Shown in pieces: positions 13,686-21,260 of a stretch of DNA of 22,259 nucleotides (position 1 is its first letter; every line of letters starts with the position of its first letter). The notes under the pieces are model-generated. The model was not told the DNA's origin and made no database searches. It saw nothing but the letters and a program-made list of their open reading frames with translations. This DNA comes from a virus. The position numbers and the translations under genes were made by a program. The stretch covers positions 1 through 22,259 of IMG/VR virus record IMGVR_UViG_3300046467_002058; one strand, given 5' to 3'.

Positions 13686-15491
13686 TTAGCTAGTAGAGCC
13701 GCTCTCACCAATCATGCCGCGAATAACGACAAGGCCGTACATATCGGGACGCACCATCTTCTTAGCGTACCGAGTCATCACGCCCTTGCGAGGCACGAAG
13801 TCTTCTGGTCCGAAGATAGTTGGTGTGGTCTGCAGTGGGACGTACGGAGCGTACACATATCCGCTTTCAAGGAAAGAAGATCCGCGACGGCCGACGAGAA
13901 CCAAGTTACGCAAGAAGTATGGATCAACGTATACGTCGAACTTCTTGGTCAAGGCTCCAACCTTCACAGCGCCGATGGAGCCACGCTCGTCGTCACTAGT
14001 GACGGAAGCACGGAAGCCAGCAGTGAACTCAAGGACGTTAGCAACTTCAGGTCCGCAGACAATAAAGTTAGCTCCGCCGCGAAGAGTCTTGCGGTGAATT
14101 GCAGCAGACACATCGTTGATTGTTTCAACGAGAGTCTCATACCACTCGGATACAGTACCGGTGAAGTCGGGAGCCTTAGTGGCAGCACCAATTTCAGCGC
14201 CTGTGTCACGGTTGACAAAGAGACCTGGAGAACGGGCCCAGTACTTAGTACCGGCACGAGCGCCACGGATTAGATCTTCAAGGATCTCTTGATCGATTTC
14301 GAGAGCAACTTGCTCCGAAAGGATACTTGTCAACTCAACCTCAGCATCAAGGTTGTGGTAGGCGTTAAGGTCTTGACCTAACTCCGGTGTCCACTTAGCC
14401 TTGAGCTTCTTGGTCACAGCCGTCACAGCCACGGAATCGACTTTGATGTCAATTTCTGGGATGTTTTGGTTGTTTTCCAAGCCCCATGGATCGTCACCGA
14501 TCACAGAGCCGATCGCACCACCGTTGACGAAGTCGTCAACGATTGGCCAAGAGCCAGATGCGCGAGAGCCAAGAGCCAGATCGGATCCACATGCACCCGT
14601 AAGAGCTGCCATAAGGTCAGCCGCGCCTGTGCTACCGTCGTAGGAAGCAACAACAACAAGAGCATCACCTGTCGCGCCCGAACCAGTGATTCGGGTAAGA
14701 CGCTTAAGCTGTACACCCCCAACGTCAGAACCAGTAAGGTAAACACGGGCCATTCCACCAGCACCAGCAGATGCGGAGATGACGATTGCATTCAAGTTAC
14801 GGTTACCGTTAGAAGCGTCAAAGTCAGTAAGCTGACTAAGGGCTACAAGGCCTACAGCGACAGTCGCAGTACCAGACTGCGACTCAAGTTCAGGATCGAA
14901 CTCACAAAGCTTAGCGATGTCACCAGCAGAAGAGCTGTAGACACTGGAGCTAAGCGCTCTAATGAGCATTTGGCCTGACCCGGTTGGGGAAGCATACCCG
15001 TTGTTAAGGTTGTAGGGACCATCCTCGGCGTATTGGCCGGCAAGATCCACACCACCAGTCAACTGGGCAGCTACGACGTTACCACCGTAGAGCGACTCTT
15101 CATCCCCTTGAGGATCACCATATCCCAGACGCGGAAGACCCGCACCGTTACTTGAGATAGTGAAATCCAAGAAGAAAATGAGACCGCTTGGCAGACTCAT
15201 TGGTTGAACGGAAACGAGTTCGTTTGCGATCAAGCCAGCGAAAACACGACGAACGATGGGGAACGCGACGGCTGCAAAGCCCTCAACATCTCCACCCTTC
15301 ATTGTCGAAGTCTCGCGAAGTAGTTCTTTTGCTTGATTTTCAAGCAAGCGAGCCATAGAGTTACGTTTGCTGTCACCAACAAGTCCCTCTAAAAGACCAG
15401 TCTTCTCCCATTTAGAAAGAAGAGCTGAACCTTCTGCTCGCATATCACGATTGACCATACCTTCGGTCAATCTTTCGATAATACTAGACAT
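13686..15491 (-). CDS. 23: Major capsid protein, gp23-like
   Basis: A 601-residue protein (T4 gp23: 521). The N-terminus aligns with T4 gp23: LLSKWEKTGLLEG then ARLLENQAKELL (24-59). FPIVRRVFAGLIANELVSVQ and PMSLPSGLIFFLDF are the gp23 hallmark where the HK97-type fold begins. The C-terminus has PTIFGPEDFVPRKGVMTRYA and RPDMYGLVVIRG. In T4 the gp21 protease removes an N-terminal piece after an L/I-x-E motif at E65; here LLRE ending at E60 is the matching site, although no protease gene is in the window. Its ribosome binding site (AAAGGAGGTGAT, AGGAGG 8 bases before ATG) is nearly fully complementary to the 16S tail, as suits the most abundant virion protein. It follows the scaffold gene by 32 bases and has its own terminator. 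Confidence 0.95.
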   Translation of the reverse strand: MSSIIERLTEGMVNRDMRAEGSALLSKWEKTGLLEGLVGDSKRNSMARLLENQAKELLRETSTMKGGDVEGFAAVAFPIVRRVFAGLIANELVSVQPMSLPSGLIFFLDFTISSNGAGLPRLGYGDPQGDEESLYGGNVVAAQLTGGVDLAGQYAEDGPYNLNNGYASPTGSGQMLIRALSSSVYSSSAGDIAKLCEFDPELESQSGTATVAVGLVALSQLTDFDASNGNRNLNAIVISASAGAGGMARVYLTGSDVGGVQLKRLTRITGSGATGDALVVVASYDGSTGAADLMAALTGACGSDLALGSRASGSWPIVDDFVNGGAIGSVIGDDPWGLENNQNIPEIDIKVDSVAVTAVTKKLKAKWTPELGQDLNAYHNLDAEVELTSILSEQVALEIDQEILEDLIRGARAGTKYWARSPGLFVNRDTGAEIGAATKAPDFTGTVSEWYETLVETINDVSAAIHRKTLRGGANFIVCGPEVANVLEFTAGFRASVTSDDERGSIGAVKVGALTKKFDVYVDPYFLRNLVLVGRRGSSFLESGYVYAPYVPLQTTPTIFGPEDFVPRKGVMTRYAKKMVRPDMYGLVVIRGMIGESGSTS

Positions 15492-15495
15492 TTAA

Positions 15496-15507
15496 ATCAC
15501 CTCCTTT
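15496..15507 (-). promoter_or_regulatory. Near-ideal ribosome binding site of the capsid gene
   Basis: AAAGGAGGTGAT pairs along its whole length with the 3' end of bacterial 16S rRNA, and its AGGAGG core is 8 bases from the ATG. It is the strongest such site in the window and follows an A-rich unstructured stretch. Confidence 0.9.
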
Positions 15508-15523
15508 TTTTTATAAATTATGA

Positions 15524-16726
15524 TTATTTTATTCCAGCTAAACGACGCATTCTATCGGAGAATGGATCGTTGGGTTGTGACGACTCTTGACGAGTCGCCC
15601 GGATAACAGAAGACCGACGACCGATAGCTTCGCTCAGTGATTGTGGGCTTTGCCTAACAGGCTTAGCCTCCACTGTGCTTTGAAGCGTATCAAAAATGGT
15701 TTTGGCTTCTGTAACCGAACCGGCGGTGGAAATCGCTTCGACAATTTTATCTTTTTGTCGCTCATTTAAGGAGGAATTTCTTAAAACACGGTTCGTGTAT
15801 AGTAAGCGAGCATTCGAAAGATTAACCTCATAGAGGTTTTCTTTAATCTCTCCAATAGCGTGCTTATATTTATCTAACTGAGCCTTCAGTGAATTGTTTT
15901 CATCTTCAAGTTCAGTAATTGATTCGTTTAATTCAAGTTCTGGATCCAACTCGGCTTCTTCGTCGGTTGTTTCCGTGGGCGTCGAGGCTGCTCCAGCCCA
16001 TGCGCGCTGTTGGCCAAGCTTAAGCTGGCTCGTTGGGCGCCCAGCCCATCCCGAAAGCTCAAAACCGGTGTCGACATTCAACTTTTCCATTACAGCGTCG
16101 ATGATGTCCTCGGTATTAATACTATCTTCGTCAAGATTGGCGAGACCAGCCATGGCTTTCGAGTCTGCCTCTTCTTCGTCGGCTTCGTCATCAACAGTGA
16201 CATCCAACTCTTCGTTGGTCTCTTCTTTTGTAGCGCTAGCGCCCTTCATGGGTTCTTTCGTATCGCCATCATCATCCAAATCAAGGAAGTCGGGCTTCGC
16301 TTCGCTCAGTTCTATGTCAATGTCCTCATCTAAGGAACCAGCGAGGGCCTCGATGGACTCTTGGAGGGCACCAAGATCGATGGTAATCTCTATGTCTTCG
16401 CCATGGCCAGGGAGATCAGAAAGATTGTGGCCATCATTTTCAGCTAGTCCGTCGGTGGCCGCGAAAGGAATATCATCCTCTGTAACTGGAGTGGCGGGGG
16501 TTGTCTCGTCCATCGGCTCTTCGGGCAACGATGCTAAATCGGGGGGTGCGTCCATTGTCTCGGCAGGCGGCATGTCCATTGCTTCTTCTTCTTGTTCTAA
16601 AAGTTGTTCCAATGTCTTTTTAACTTCGTCAGAATATTTCTCAATAATTGTGCTTTCAGCATTTTTTAACGCGCTTGTGCGCAATGCTTTGGCATCGACG
16701 ATCGCCTCCCCAAGTAAACTAGACAT
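15524..16726 (-). CDS. 22: Prohead core scaffold protein, gp22-like
   Basis: A 400-residue protein from the ATG at 16726, chosen because GGGAGAG lies 6 bases upstream; the frame is open to a TTG at 16756 without such a site. T4 gp22 (269 residues) forms the core inside the prohead around which gp23 assembles, and is then digested. Matching features are an N-terminal helix (MSSLLGEAIVDAKALRTSAL), a very acidic Asp/Glu-rich middle (about 45-265), and a C-terminal coiled coil (about 270-300) followed by NARLLYTNRVLRNSSLNERQ and KDKIVEAI, the segment I recall as conserved in gp22. Its place directly before the capsid gene is as in T4. Residues about 147-160 read DFLDLDDDGDTKEPM, an EF-hand-like calcium loop. 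The size is larger than T4 because of the acidic middle. Confidence 0.85.
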   Translation of the reverse strand: MSSLLGEAIVDAKALRTSALKNAESTIIEKYSDEVKKTLEQLLEQEEEAMDMPPAETMDAPPDLASLPEEPMDETTPATPVTEDDIPFAATDGLAENDGHNLSDLPGHGEDIEITIDLGALQESIEALAGSLDEDIDIELSEAKPDFLDLDDDGDTKEPMKGASATKEETNEELDVTVDDEADEEEADSKAMAGLANLDEDSINTEDIIDAVMEKLNVDTGFELSGWAGRPTSQLKLGQQRAWAGAASTPTETTDEEAELDPELELNESITELEDENNSLKAQLDKYKHAIGEIKENLYEVNLSNARLLYTNRVLRNSSLNERQKDKIVEAISTAGSVTEAKTIFDTLQSTVEAKPVRQSPQSLSEAIGRRSSVIRATRQESSQPNDPFSDRMRRLAGIK

Positions 16727-16758
16727 GAATTCTCTCCCTATTTGACAATAATTCAAAA

Positions 16759-16766
16759 TAAATAGT
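16759..16766 (-). promoter_or_regulatory. ACTATTTA motif, candidate phage late promoter (scaffold-capsid unit)
   Basis: The minus strand reads TTATACTATTTATTTTG in the 109-base spacer between the propeller and scaffold genes, 32 bases before the scaffold ATG. The rest of the spacer has a weak CCACTTT/AAAGTGG inverted repeat with a 15-base loop over the propeller stop, too weak to call a terminator. Confidence 0.5.
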
Positions 16767-16835
16767 ATAAATGAGAGTCAAAACCCATTTTTAATAGCAT
16801 TATTGTCCACTAAAGCCACTTTTGTAGTCCTATAT

Positions 16836-17948
16836 TTAAAGTGGAAAATATTTGTTAAGTGCAACATACTGTATATCTTCTGTTCCGGAATCAAAGACAA
16901 GTGCACTGGCGCCTGAACTCCACGTGGTTCCATCATCGACGCTATAAGAGATATTTCCACCATTATGAACGACTACCCAGTTGCCCGCCCCGTCGCCGGC
17001 AATTGAATTTGCGCTCCCGTATGGCAAAACATTAATAAAGCGTGCACCGCTAGCACAAGAGTCTGTGCTGCGCCAAATGTCGTCGGAGTTTATTGCTATT
17101 ACTGTTGAAAGTCCTGCTGAAGCCGTAGACACGCAGGCCATCATATGGCGGTCTGTCGCGTTTGAACCCAACAGTGTGTCAGCAGTAGAAGTCCAACTAC
17201 CGGAACTTGCTGCATCTGCATATGCCACCACTTCACTCGCGCCGCCACCGCCGGCGGCCTTGGTGCACCACACAAACCACCTAGCATTTGAATAACGCAC
17301 GTCAAAACAATCACGATCATCATCGAAATCCTTCAATAAATACCAATTCGCACCTTGGTTGTTGGACGCATACAACCTATCTTCCTGCGTGAATATCCAG
17401 TTATTTCCCCCATCTGTCCCTATTCCCTTTGAACTTACTGTTGAAATGTCGGCTAGCGCGCTGATGTCGACGGTATTCCATGTAGCACCATCGCTTGAAG
17501 TTAAAACTGTTTGGGCCCCGCTATTCATAATGCCGGCGCCGACCCACTTATCATTACTCCACGATACAGCAAAAATCTTTCCGGAACTAATATTAATATC
17601 GGTCCAAGTGCCGTCTGTCTCTGGATCATCAGACCAACGCAATTCTCTGTTACCATCACTGGTTGTGCAAACCCATCGAGGATTTGTAGAGCCATCTTTA
17701 CCATATGCGAGATAGGCATAGTCGGTCGTAGTGTTTGGATCTCTGTATCCAACCCAGCCTGTAACAGGATTGCCCGGGGTCTCTTCAACGTGACCAAAGG
17801 CACCATCCTTGCCGGCGGCGATCCAAAGATTGTCTACGCCCGCACTCGGGGTGGTGGATCCATTAATACTAGCAATGCTACCTTTAAGGGCCCCATTAAC
17901 ACTAGTGATTGCAGTTGTATTAACATCATTAAGTTTGCTATATGACAC
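16836..17948 (-). CDS. Beta-propeller (Asp-box) protein, putative receptor-binding fiber tip
   Basis: A 370-residue protein with at least five Asp-box/BNR-type repeats, each a hairpin ending in S-x-D-x-G-x-x-W or a variant: 105-115 (SDDPETDGTW), 151-157 (SSDGATW), 195-202 (SNNQGANW), 336-343 (SVDDGTTW), and weaker ones near 244-252 and 294-301. Preceding strands such as FAVSWSNDKWVGAG and NNWIFTQEDRLYAS fit propeller blades. The first ~30 residues are Ser/Thr/Asn-rich and may attach to the fiber. No sialidase catalytic set is evident, so binding rather than cleavage is more likely. The start is GTG at 17948, which shares one base with the TAG stop of the fiber gene (TAGTG); GGTGAT lies 6 bases before it. 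The coupling suggests fixed amounts of fiber and propeller, with the propeller as the receptor-contacting part or an adhesin cap. Confidence 0.78.
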   Translation of the reverse strand: MSYSKLNDVNTTAITSVNGALKGSIASINGSTTPSAGVDNLWIAAGKDGAFGHVEETPGNPVTGWVGYRDPNTTTDYAYLAYGKDGSTNPRWVCTTSDGNRELRWSDDPETDGTWTDINISSGKIFAVSWSNDKWVGAGIMNSGAQTVLTSSDGATWNTVDISALADISTVSSKGIGTDGGNNWIFTQEDRLYASNNQGANWYLLKDFDDDRDCFDVRYSNARWFVWCTKAAGGGGASEVVAYADAASSGSWTSTADTLLGSNATDRHMMACVSTASAGLSTVIAINSDDIWRSTDSCASGARFINVLPYGSANSIAGDGAGNWVVVHNGGNISYSVDDGTTWSSGASALVFDSGTEDIQYVALNKYFPL

Positions 17949-20900
17949 TAGGTTATCACCAAATAATCGGGACTAGGATTAAAATAGATTACATTGGCGG
18001 TAGTGGTGCACGTCCCGAGCACGCGCACTATCTCTGTAGAGCCTGATGGGCGCATCGATGTGATATAGCCCGGCGCCGCAATATAGAGAGTTGTGCCCGC
18101 AGTAAATGCACCACTGAGATAAGAGTGCATATCGAAGAACCCTCGAAGGAGTACTCCATGGGAAGCCGGACTAGTGCCCAGAGCAATACCCAGCATTCCC
18201 AGGCCGCCAGAGGCTGCCGTACTTAGATCGGTCTGCTCCCATGAAGATCCACTGTGTAGATAGTAAAGTTTTCCGGCCGTCGTGGTGCCCGTACCGAATT
18301 GAACCACGTCACCCCCTCCGGCATCATTCCCTAATGTAGTGGGATTGTGGTGTACATCCAACGCGGTTAGGGCTGTCGGGGTTCCGATTCCCACGGTTCC
18401 TGTCACATTCAGCGTTCCGCCGAAGGAAGTGGCAGAATCGACATGCATACCACCAGAACCGGATATTATGTCCGCAGAAAAGAGGCCGACTGCTGTCACA
18501 GAACTACTAAGAGTGAGGGCGCCCTCCATGCTTGTTGCTCCCACCACATGCACGGTGGCCGAGCTAGAAAGGGGTGCGGTTAGCGTCAGGGGTGCCGATA
18601 CAGCGGTCGGGCCGGCCAGAGTGCTAGAGCCTGTCACCTTCAGATAACCTGAAGTTTCAACACCGGTGGTTAGTTGTGCGGTTGTGCCCGACAAAGAAGT
18701 GGGCGCGCCGGCAGTTACGTTGGTTAGCCCCGAGCCATCACCATAGAAGTTGGCTGCGTGAATAGCACCGGAGACAGCGATGTCTCCAGACCCCGAGATG
18801 GAGCCGACGAGCCGGGTTGTACCGGATCCGGAGATGTTGCCAACTATAGTGAGTACTTCAGAAGGTGTATCGGTATTAATACCAACCTTGTCGGTACCAC
18901 CATCCACAAACAGCATATGAGTATTATTATCCGATTCAACGCGGAAGTCCACCAATGAATCAGAGCCTTGGTTAACTACTACTTCTGGCACTGCTCCATC
19001 AATCCGAAACCCTTCGCGGATGGTGGCAGCATCATTTACTTTAAAGACGATGTGTTTATTAACAGTGTTGTTCTGGATTAAAATGTTATCCGATGAGTTA
19101 TAGCCCATTTGTCCTAGAGCGGTGCCGGCACTGCTACTAAAGTAGATTGTAGGTTCAGTGGCTTGTAAAGCAATGTTTCCGGAGACGTTCGTGTTTCCCC
19201 CCAAGACAGCATTACCAACCACCTGCAGTGTGCTGGAAGCTGAGATCGTGGTGGCAGTTACACCTGCTAGCGTGCTAGAGCCTGTCACCTTCAAATAACC
19301 AGACGTTTCAACACCTGTGGTTAGTTGTGCGGTTGTGCCCGATAAAGAAGTGGGGGCCCCAGCCGTTACATTGGTTAACCCTGAACCATCTCCATAGAAG
19401 TTGGCTGCGTGAATAGCACCGGAGACAGCGATGTCACCAGACCCAGAGATAGAGCCCACCAGACGGGTGGTGCCGGATCCGGAGATATTGCCTACCACAC
19501 TCAAGGCTTCCGCGGGTACATCTGTATTGATGCCTATCTTGTTTGTTGCGCCATCTGCGTGCAGGATCACCGCCCCATTATCAGCCATGATCTGAACGTC
19601 CAGATCTTCATTTGAATTATTCAATTGAATCTTACCGGTGCTCGTTTCTAACTTAATCGCTGATTTGCCGCCTGCAACAAGGTTTACAGTATTGGTTTGA
19701 AATCTTAGATAAGTGTCTGGATCGCCGGCGTGGTCTATATCGCCTGCTACGGTAACAGTCCCTGAAACCGCTAGTGTACTACCCAGCGTGGTGGCGCCGA
19801 CTGCTTGAAGAGTGCTAGATCCGGATATCGATCCGCTGGCCACAATATCAGAGACAGATCCGGTGCCTGTTATTGTGACAGGTCCGAGCGTGGCCGAGCC
19901 ACTAACCTTCAGATAACCAGAGGTTTCAAGACCAGTGACAGTATAAACCCGGGCTGAGCCAGAAACGTTCCCCGCAGAAATTCCGGTCAAGTTGGATCCA
20001 TCGCCATAGAAGTTGGCTGCATGAATGGCACCTGTCACCGCAACATCTGCCGAAGATGAAATCGAACCTACCGTCACAAGAGTGTTAGAGCCCGAGTAAG
20101 TACTGGCGTTAGTTATACCGTTTGCTGTCAAGGCTTCCATCACCGTGGTGCCGGACACATTCAAGCTGTTGCCTAAAATTGTACCGCCGACGACTTGCAG
20201 GGTGCTAGAGGCTGAAATCGTCGTGGCTGTCACAGCGCCCAGAGTACTAGAGCCTGTCACCTTCAGATAACCTGAAGTTTCGACACCGGTTGAGCTATAA
20301 ACTCTTGCGGAGCCAGAAACAGACCCAGCACTGATACCTGTAAGATTAGAACCGTCTCCGTAGAAAGTGGCGGCATGCACAGCACCCGTCACAGCAAGAT
20401 CGCCCGAGGAAGACATTGAAGAAACATTGTGAAATCCTCCGGACCCAGAGTAATAACCTATATTATAAATATAGGCGTTCCCGATTGGCGCGAATTGACC
20501 GGAGGTACCAACGTTAAAGTTTATTGTAATTTGTGCACTAGCAGCGGTGACGCTGTCGGCGTTGAAACCTGAACTTGAAAGCGATGTGGTGGTCACATCC
20601 GCCAAAGTACTCGAACCGGTCACTTTAAGATAGCCGGACGTTTCGACGCCAGTTGTGAGTTGAGCGGTTGTTCCCGAAAGGAATGTTGCGGCGGGAATAC
20701 CAGTTAACCCAGCAGCAGAACCATAGAAGGTTGTGGCGTGCATGGTACCAGAGGCGACGATATCCGTGGAAGAGGTTATTCCAAGCGCTGACGTGACGGT
20801 ACCCGAACCTGACACATTCACACTTTTGAGGGTGCCGTTGGTGATCGTAAGAATAGAGTTGGAGCCATCGAAGGTTAGAAGGGCTTCTCCAGTAAGAGTG

Positions 20901-21232
20901 CCATCGCCGCCGGCGGTAATCAATCGTGTGTCCGCATCATTGGCAATTGTAACTGTGGTGGCTGCGATAGATGTCAAGCCGGAACCATCGCCATAAAAGT
21001 TAGCTGCATGAATGGCGCCTGATACTGCTATATCTCCGGAGCCTGATATCGATCCAACATTTCGGAAGATACCAGATGCTGACATTTGTGTATTAACGAC
21101 CGACACTCGCGGGGCGCCACCCGTTCTCAATATAATTTGATCGTTCTCAAAATCAATCTGAACGTCGTTAGGGTCACCTTCGTATTGAAGGTCGCCTGTG
21201 TGCTGGGGGCCCTTATCAGAGTTATATGCCAT
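17948..21232 (-). CDS. Long repetitive tail fiber protein
   Basis: A 1094-residue Ser/Gly/Thr/Ala-rich protein with six copies of a module around GSISGSGDIAVSGAIHAANF then YGDGSGLT, and five copies of ETSGYLKVTGSSTL. The N-terminus (DVQIDFENDQIILRTGG) and internal NKIGINTDVP/DKVGINTDTP segments are typical of fibers in marine myovirus contigs as I recall them. Such repeats usually form a trimeric beta-rich shaft. A different C-terminal domain (about 970-1094) begins near LDVHHNPTTLGNDAGGGDVV and ends YFNPSPDYLVIT; no peptidase-S74-type chaperone is seen. AAAGGAAA lies 7 bases before the ATG. It follows the right-edge fiber-like gene by 28 bases and is coupled to the propeller gene. A role in host adsorption is expected; whether it is the long fiber, a side fiber or a baseplate spike cannot be told. 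Confidence 0.88.
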   Translation of the reverse strand: MAYNSDKGPQHTGDLQYEGDPNDVQIDFENDQIILRTGGAPRVSVVNTQMSASGIFRNVGSISGSGDIAVSGAIHAANFYGDGSGLTSIAATTVTIANDADTRLITAGGDGTLTGEALLTFDGSNSILTITNGTLKSVNVSGSGTVTSALGITSSTDIVASGTMHATTFYGSAAGLTGIPAATFLSGTTAQLTTGVETSGYLKVTGSSTLADVTTTSLSSSGFNADSVTAASAQITINFNVGTSGQFAPIGNAYIYNIGYYSGSGGFHNVSSMSSSGDLAVTGAVHAATFYGDGSNLTGISAGSVSGSARVYSSTGVETSGYLKVTGSSTLGAVTATTISASSTLQVVGGTILGNSLNVSGTTVMEALTANGITNASTYSGSNTLVTVGSISSSADVAVTGAIHAANFYGDGSNLTGISAGNVSGSARVYTVTGLETSGYLKVSGSATLGPVTITGTGSVSDIVASGSISGSSTLQAVGATTLGSTLAVSGTVTVAGDIDHAGDPDTYLRFQTNTVNLVAGGKSAIKLETSTGKIQLNNSNEDLDVQIMADNGAVILHADGATNKIGINTDVPAEALSVVGNISGSGTTRLVGSISGSGDIAVSGAIHAANFYGDGSGLTNVTAGAPTSLSGTTAQLTTGVETSGYLKVTGSSTLAGVTATTISASSTLQVVGNAVLGGNTNVSGNIALQATEPTIYFSSSAGTALGQMGYNSSDNILIQNNTVNKHIVFKVNDAATIREGFRIDGAVPEVVVNQGSDSLVDFRVESDNNTHMLFVDGGTDKVGINTDTPSEVLTIVGNISGSGTTRLVGSISGSGDIAVSGAIHAANFYGDGSGLTNVTAGAPTSLSGTTAQLTTGVETSGYLKVTGSSTLAGPTAVSAPLTLTAPLSSSATVHVVGATSMEGALTLSSSVTAVGLFSADIISGSGGMHVDSATSFGGTLNVTGTVGIGTPTALTALDVHHNPTTLGNDAGGGDVVQFGTGTTTAGKLYYLHSGSSWEQTDLSTAASGGLGMLGIALGTSPASHGVLLRGFFDMHSYLSGAFTAGTTLYIAAPGYITSMRPSGSTEIVRVLGTCTTTANVIYFNPSPDYLVIT
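18621..18905 (-). repeat. Direct repeat copy A within the fiber gene (second in coding order)
   Basis: About 285 bases closely matching 19272-19556 with a constant offset of 651 bases (217 codons). It encodes the identical peptide stretch running from SISGSGDIAVSGAIHAANF to VTGSSTLAG. Differences are mostly at third codon positions. Confidence 0.85.
19272..19556 (-). repeat. Direct repeat copy B within the fiber gene (first in coding order)
   Basis: Partner of 18621-18905. The intervening unique part encodes a segment with ATEPTIYFSSSAGTALGQMG, so the whole 217-residue unit looks tandemly duplicated with later divergence of one part. Confidence 0.85.
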
Positions 21233-21243
21233 TTATAGTTTCC

Positions 21244-21251
21244 TTTATAGT
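21244..21251 (-). promoter_or_regulatory. ACTATAAA, weak relative of the intergenic motif before the fiber gene
   Basis: The minus strand reads TTACTATAAAGGAAACTATAAATG in the 28-base spacer. ACTATAAA agrees with ACTATTTA at six of eight bases and overlaps the AAAGGAAA ribosome binding site, so a promoter role here is doubtful. Confidence 0.15.
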
Positions 21252-21260
21252 AATTAGCTT

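Noticed and set aside
13674-14273. Plus-strand ORF of 199 codons opposite the capsid gene
   Set aside because: It lies wholly over the gp23-like gene's C-terminal coding region and its terminal spacer, has no recognisable domain, and arises from the codon pattern of a strongly supported gene.
15894-16745. Plus-strand Ser-rich ORF of 283 codons
   Set aside because: It is the antisense of the acidic scaffold gene: Asp/Glu codons read backward give Ser/Ile-rich peptide. No ribosome binding site or family match was seen.
16727-16756. TTG start giving the scaffold protein ten extra residues
   Set aside because: The ATG at 16726 has GGGAGAG at good spacing, whereas the TTG at 16756 has none and would sit inside the leader next to the promoter-like motif.
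5065-16766. Reading the intergenic motif on the plus strand (TAAATAGT) as T4-like late promoters
   Set aside because: The plus strand shares TAAATA with the T4 consensus, but firing in that direction would be antisense to every gene in the window, so the minus orientation is preferred.
17948-21232. Repeats in the fiber region as a CRISPR array
   Set aside because: The repeats are coding, in frame, of uneven length and divergence, without short uniform spacers.
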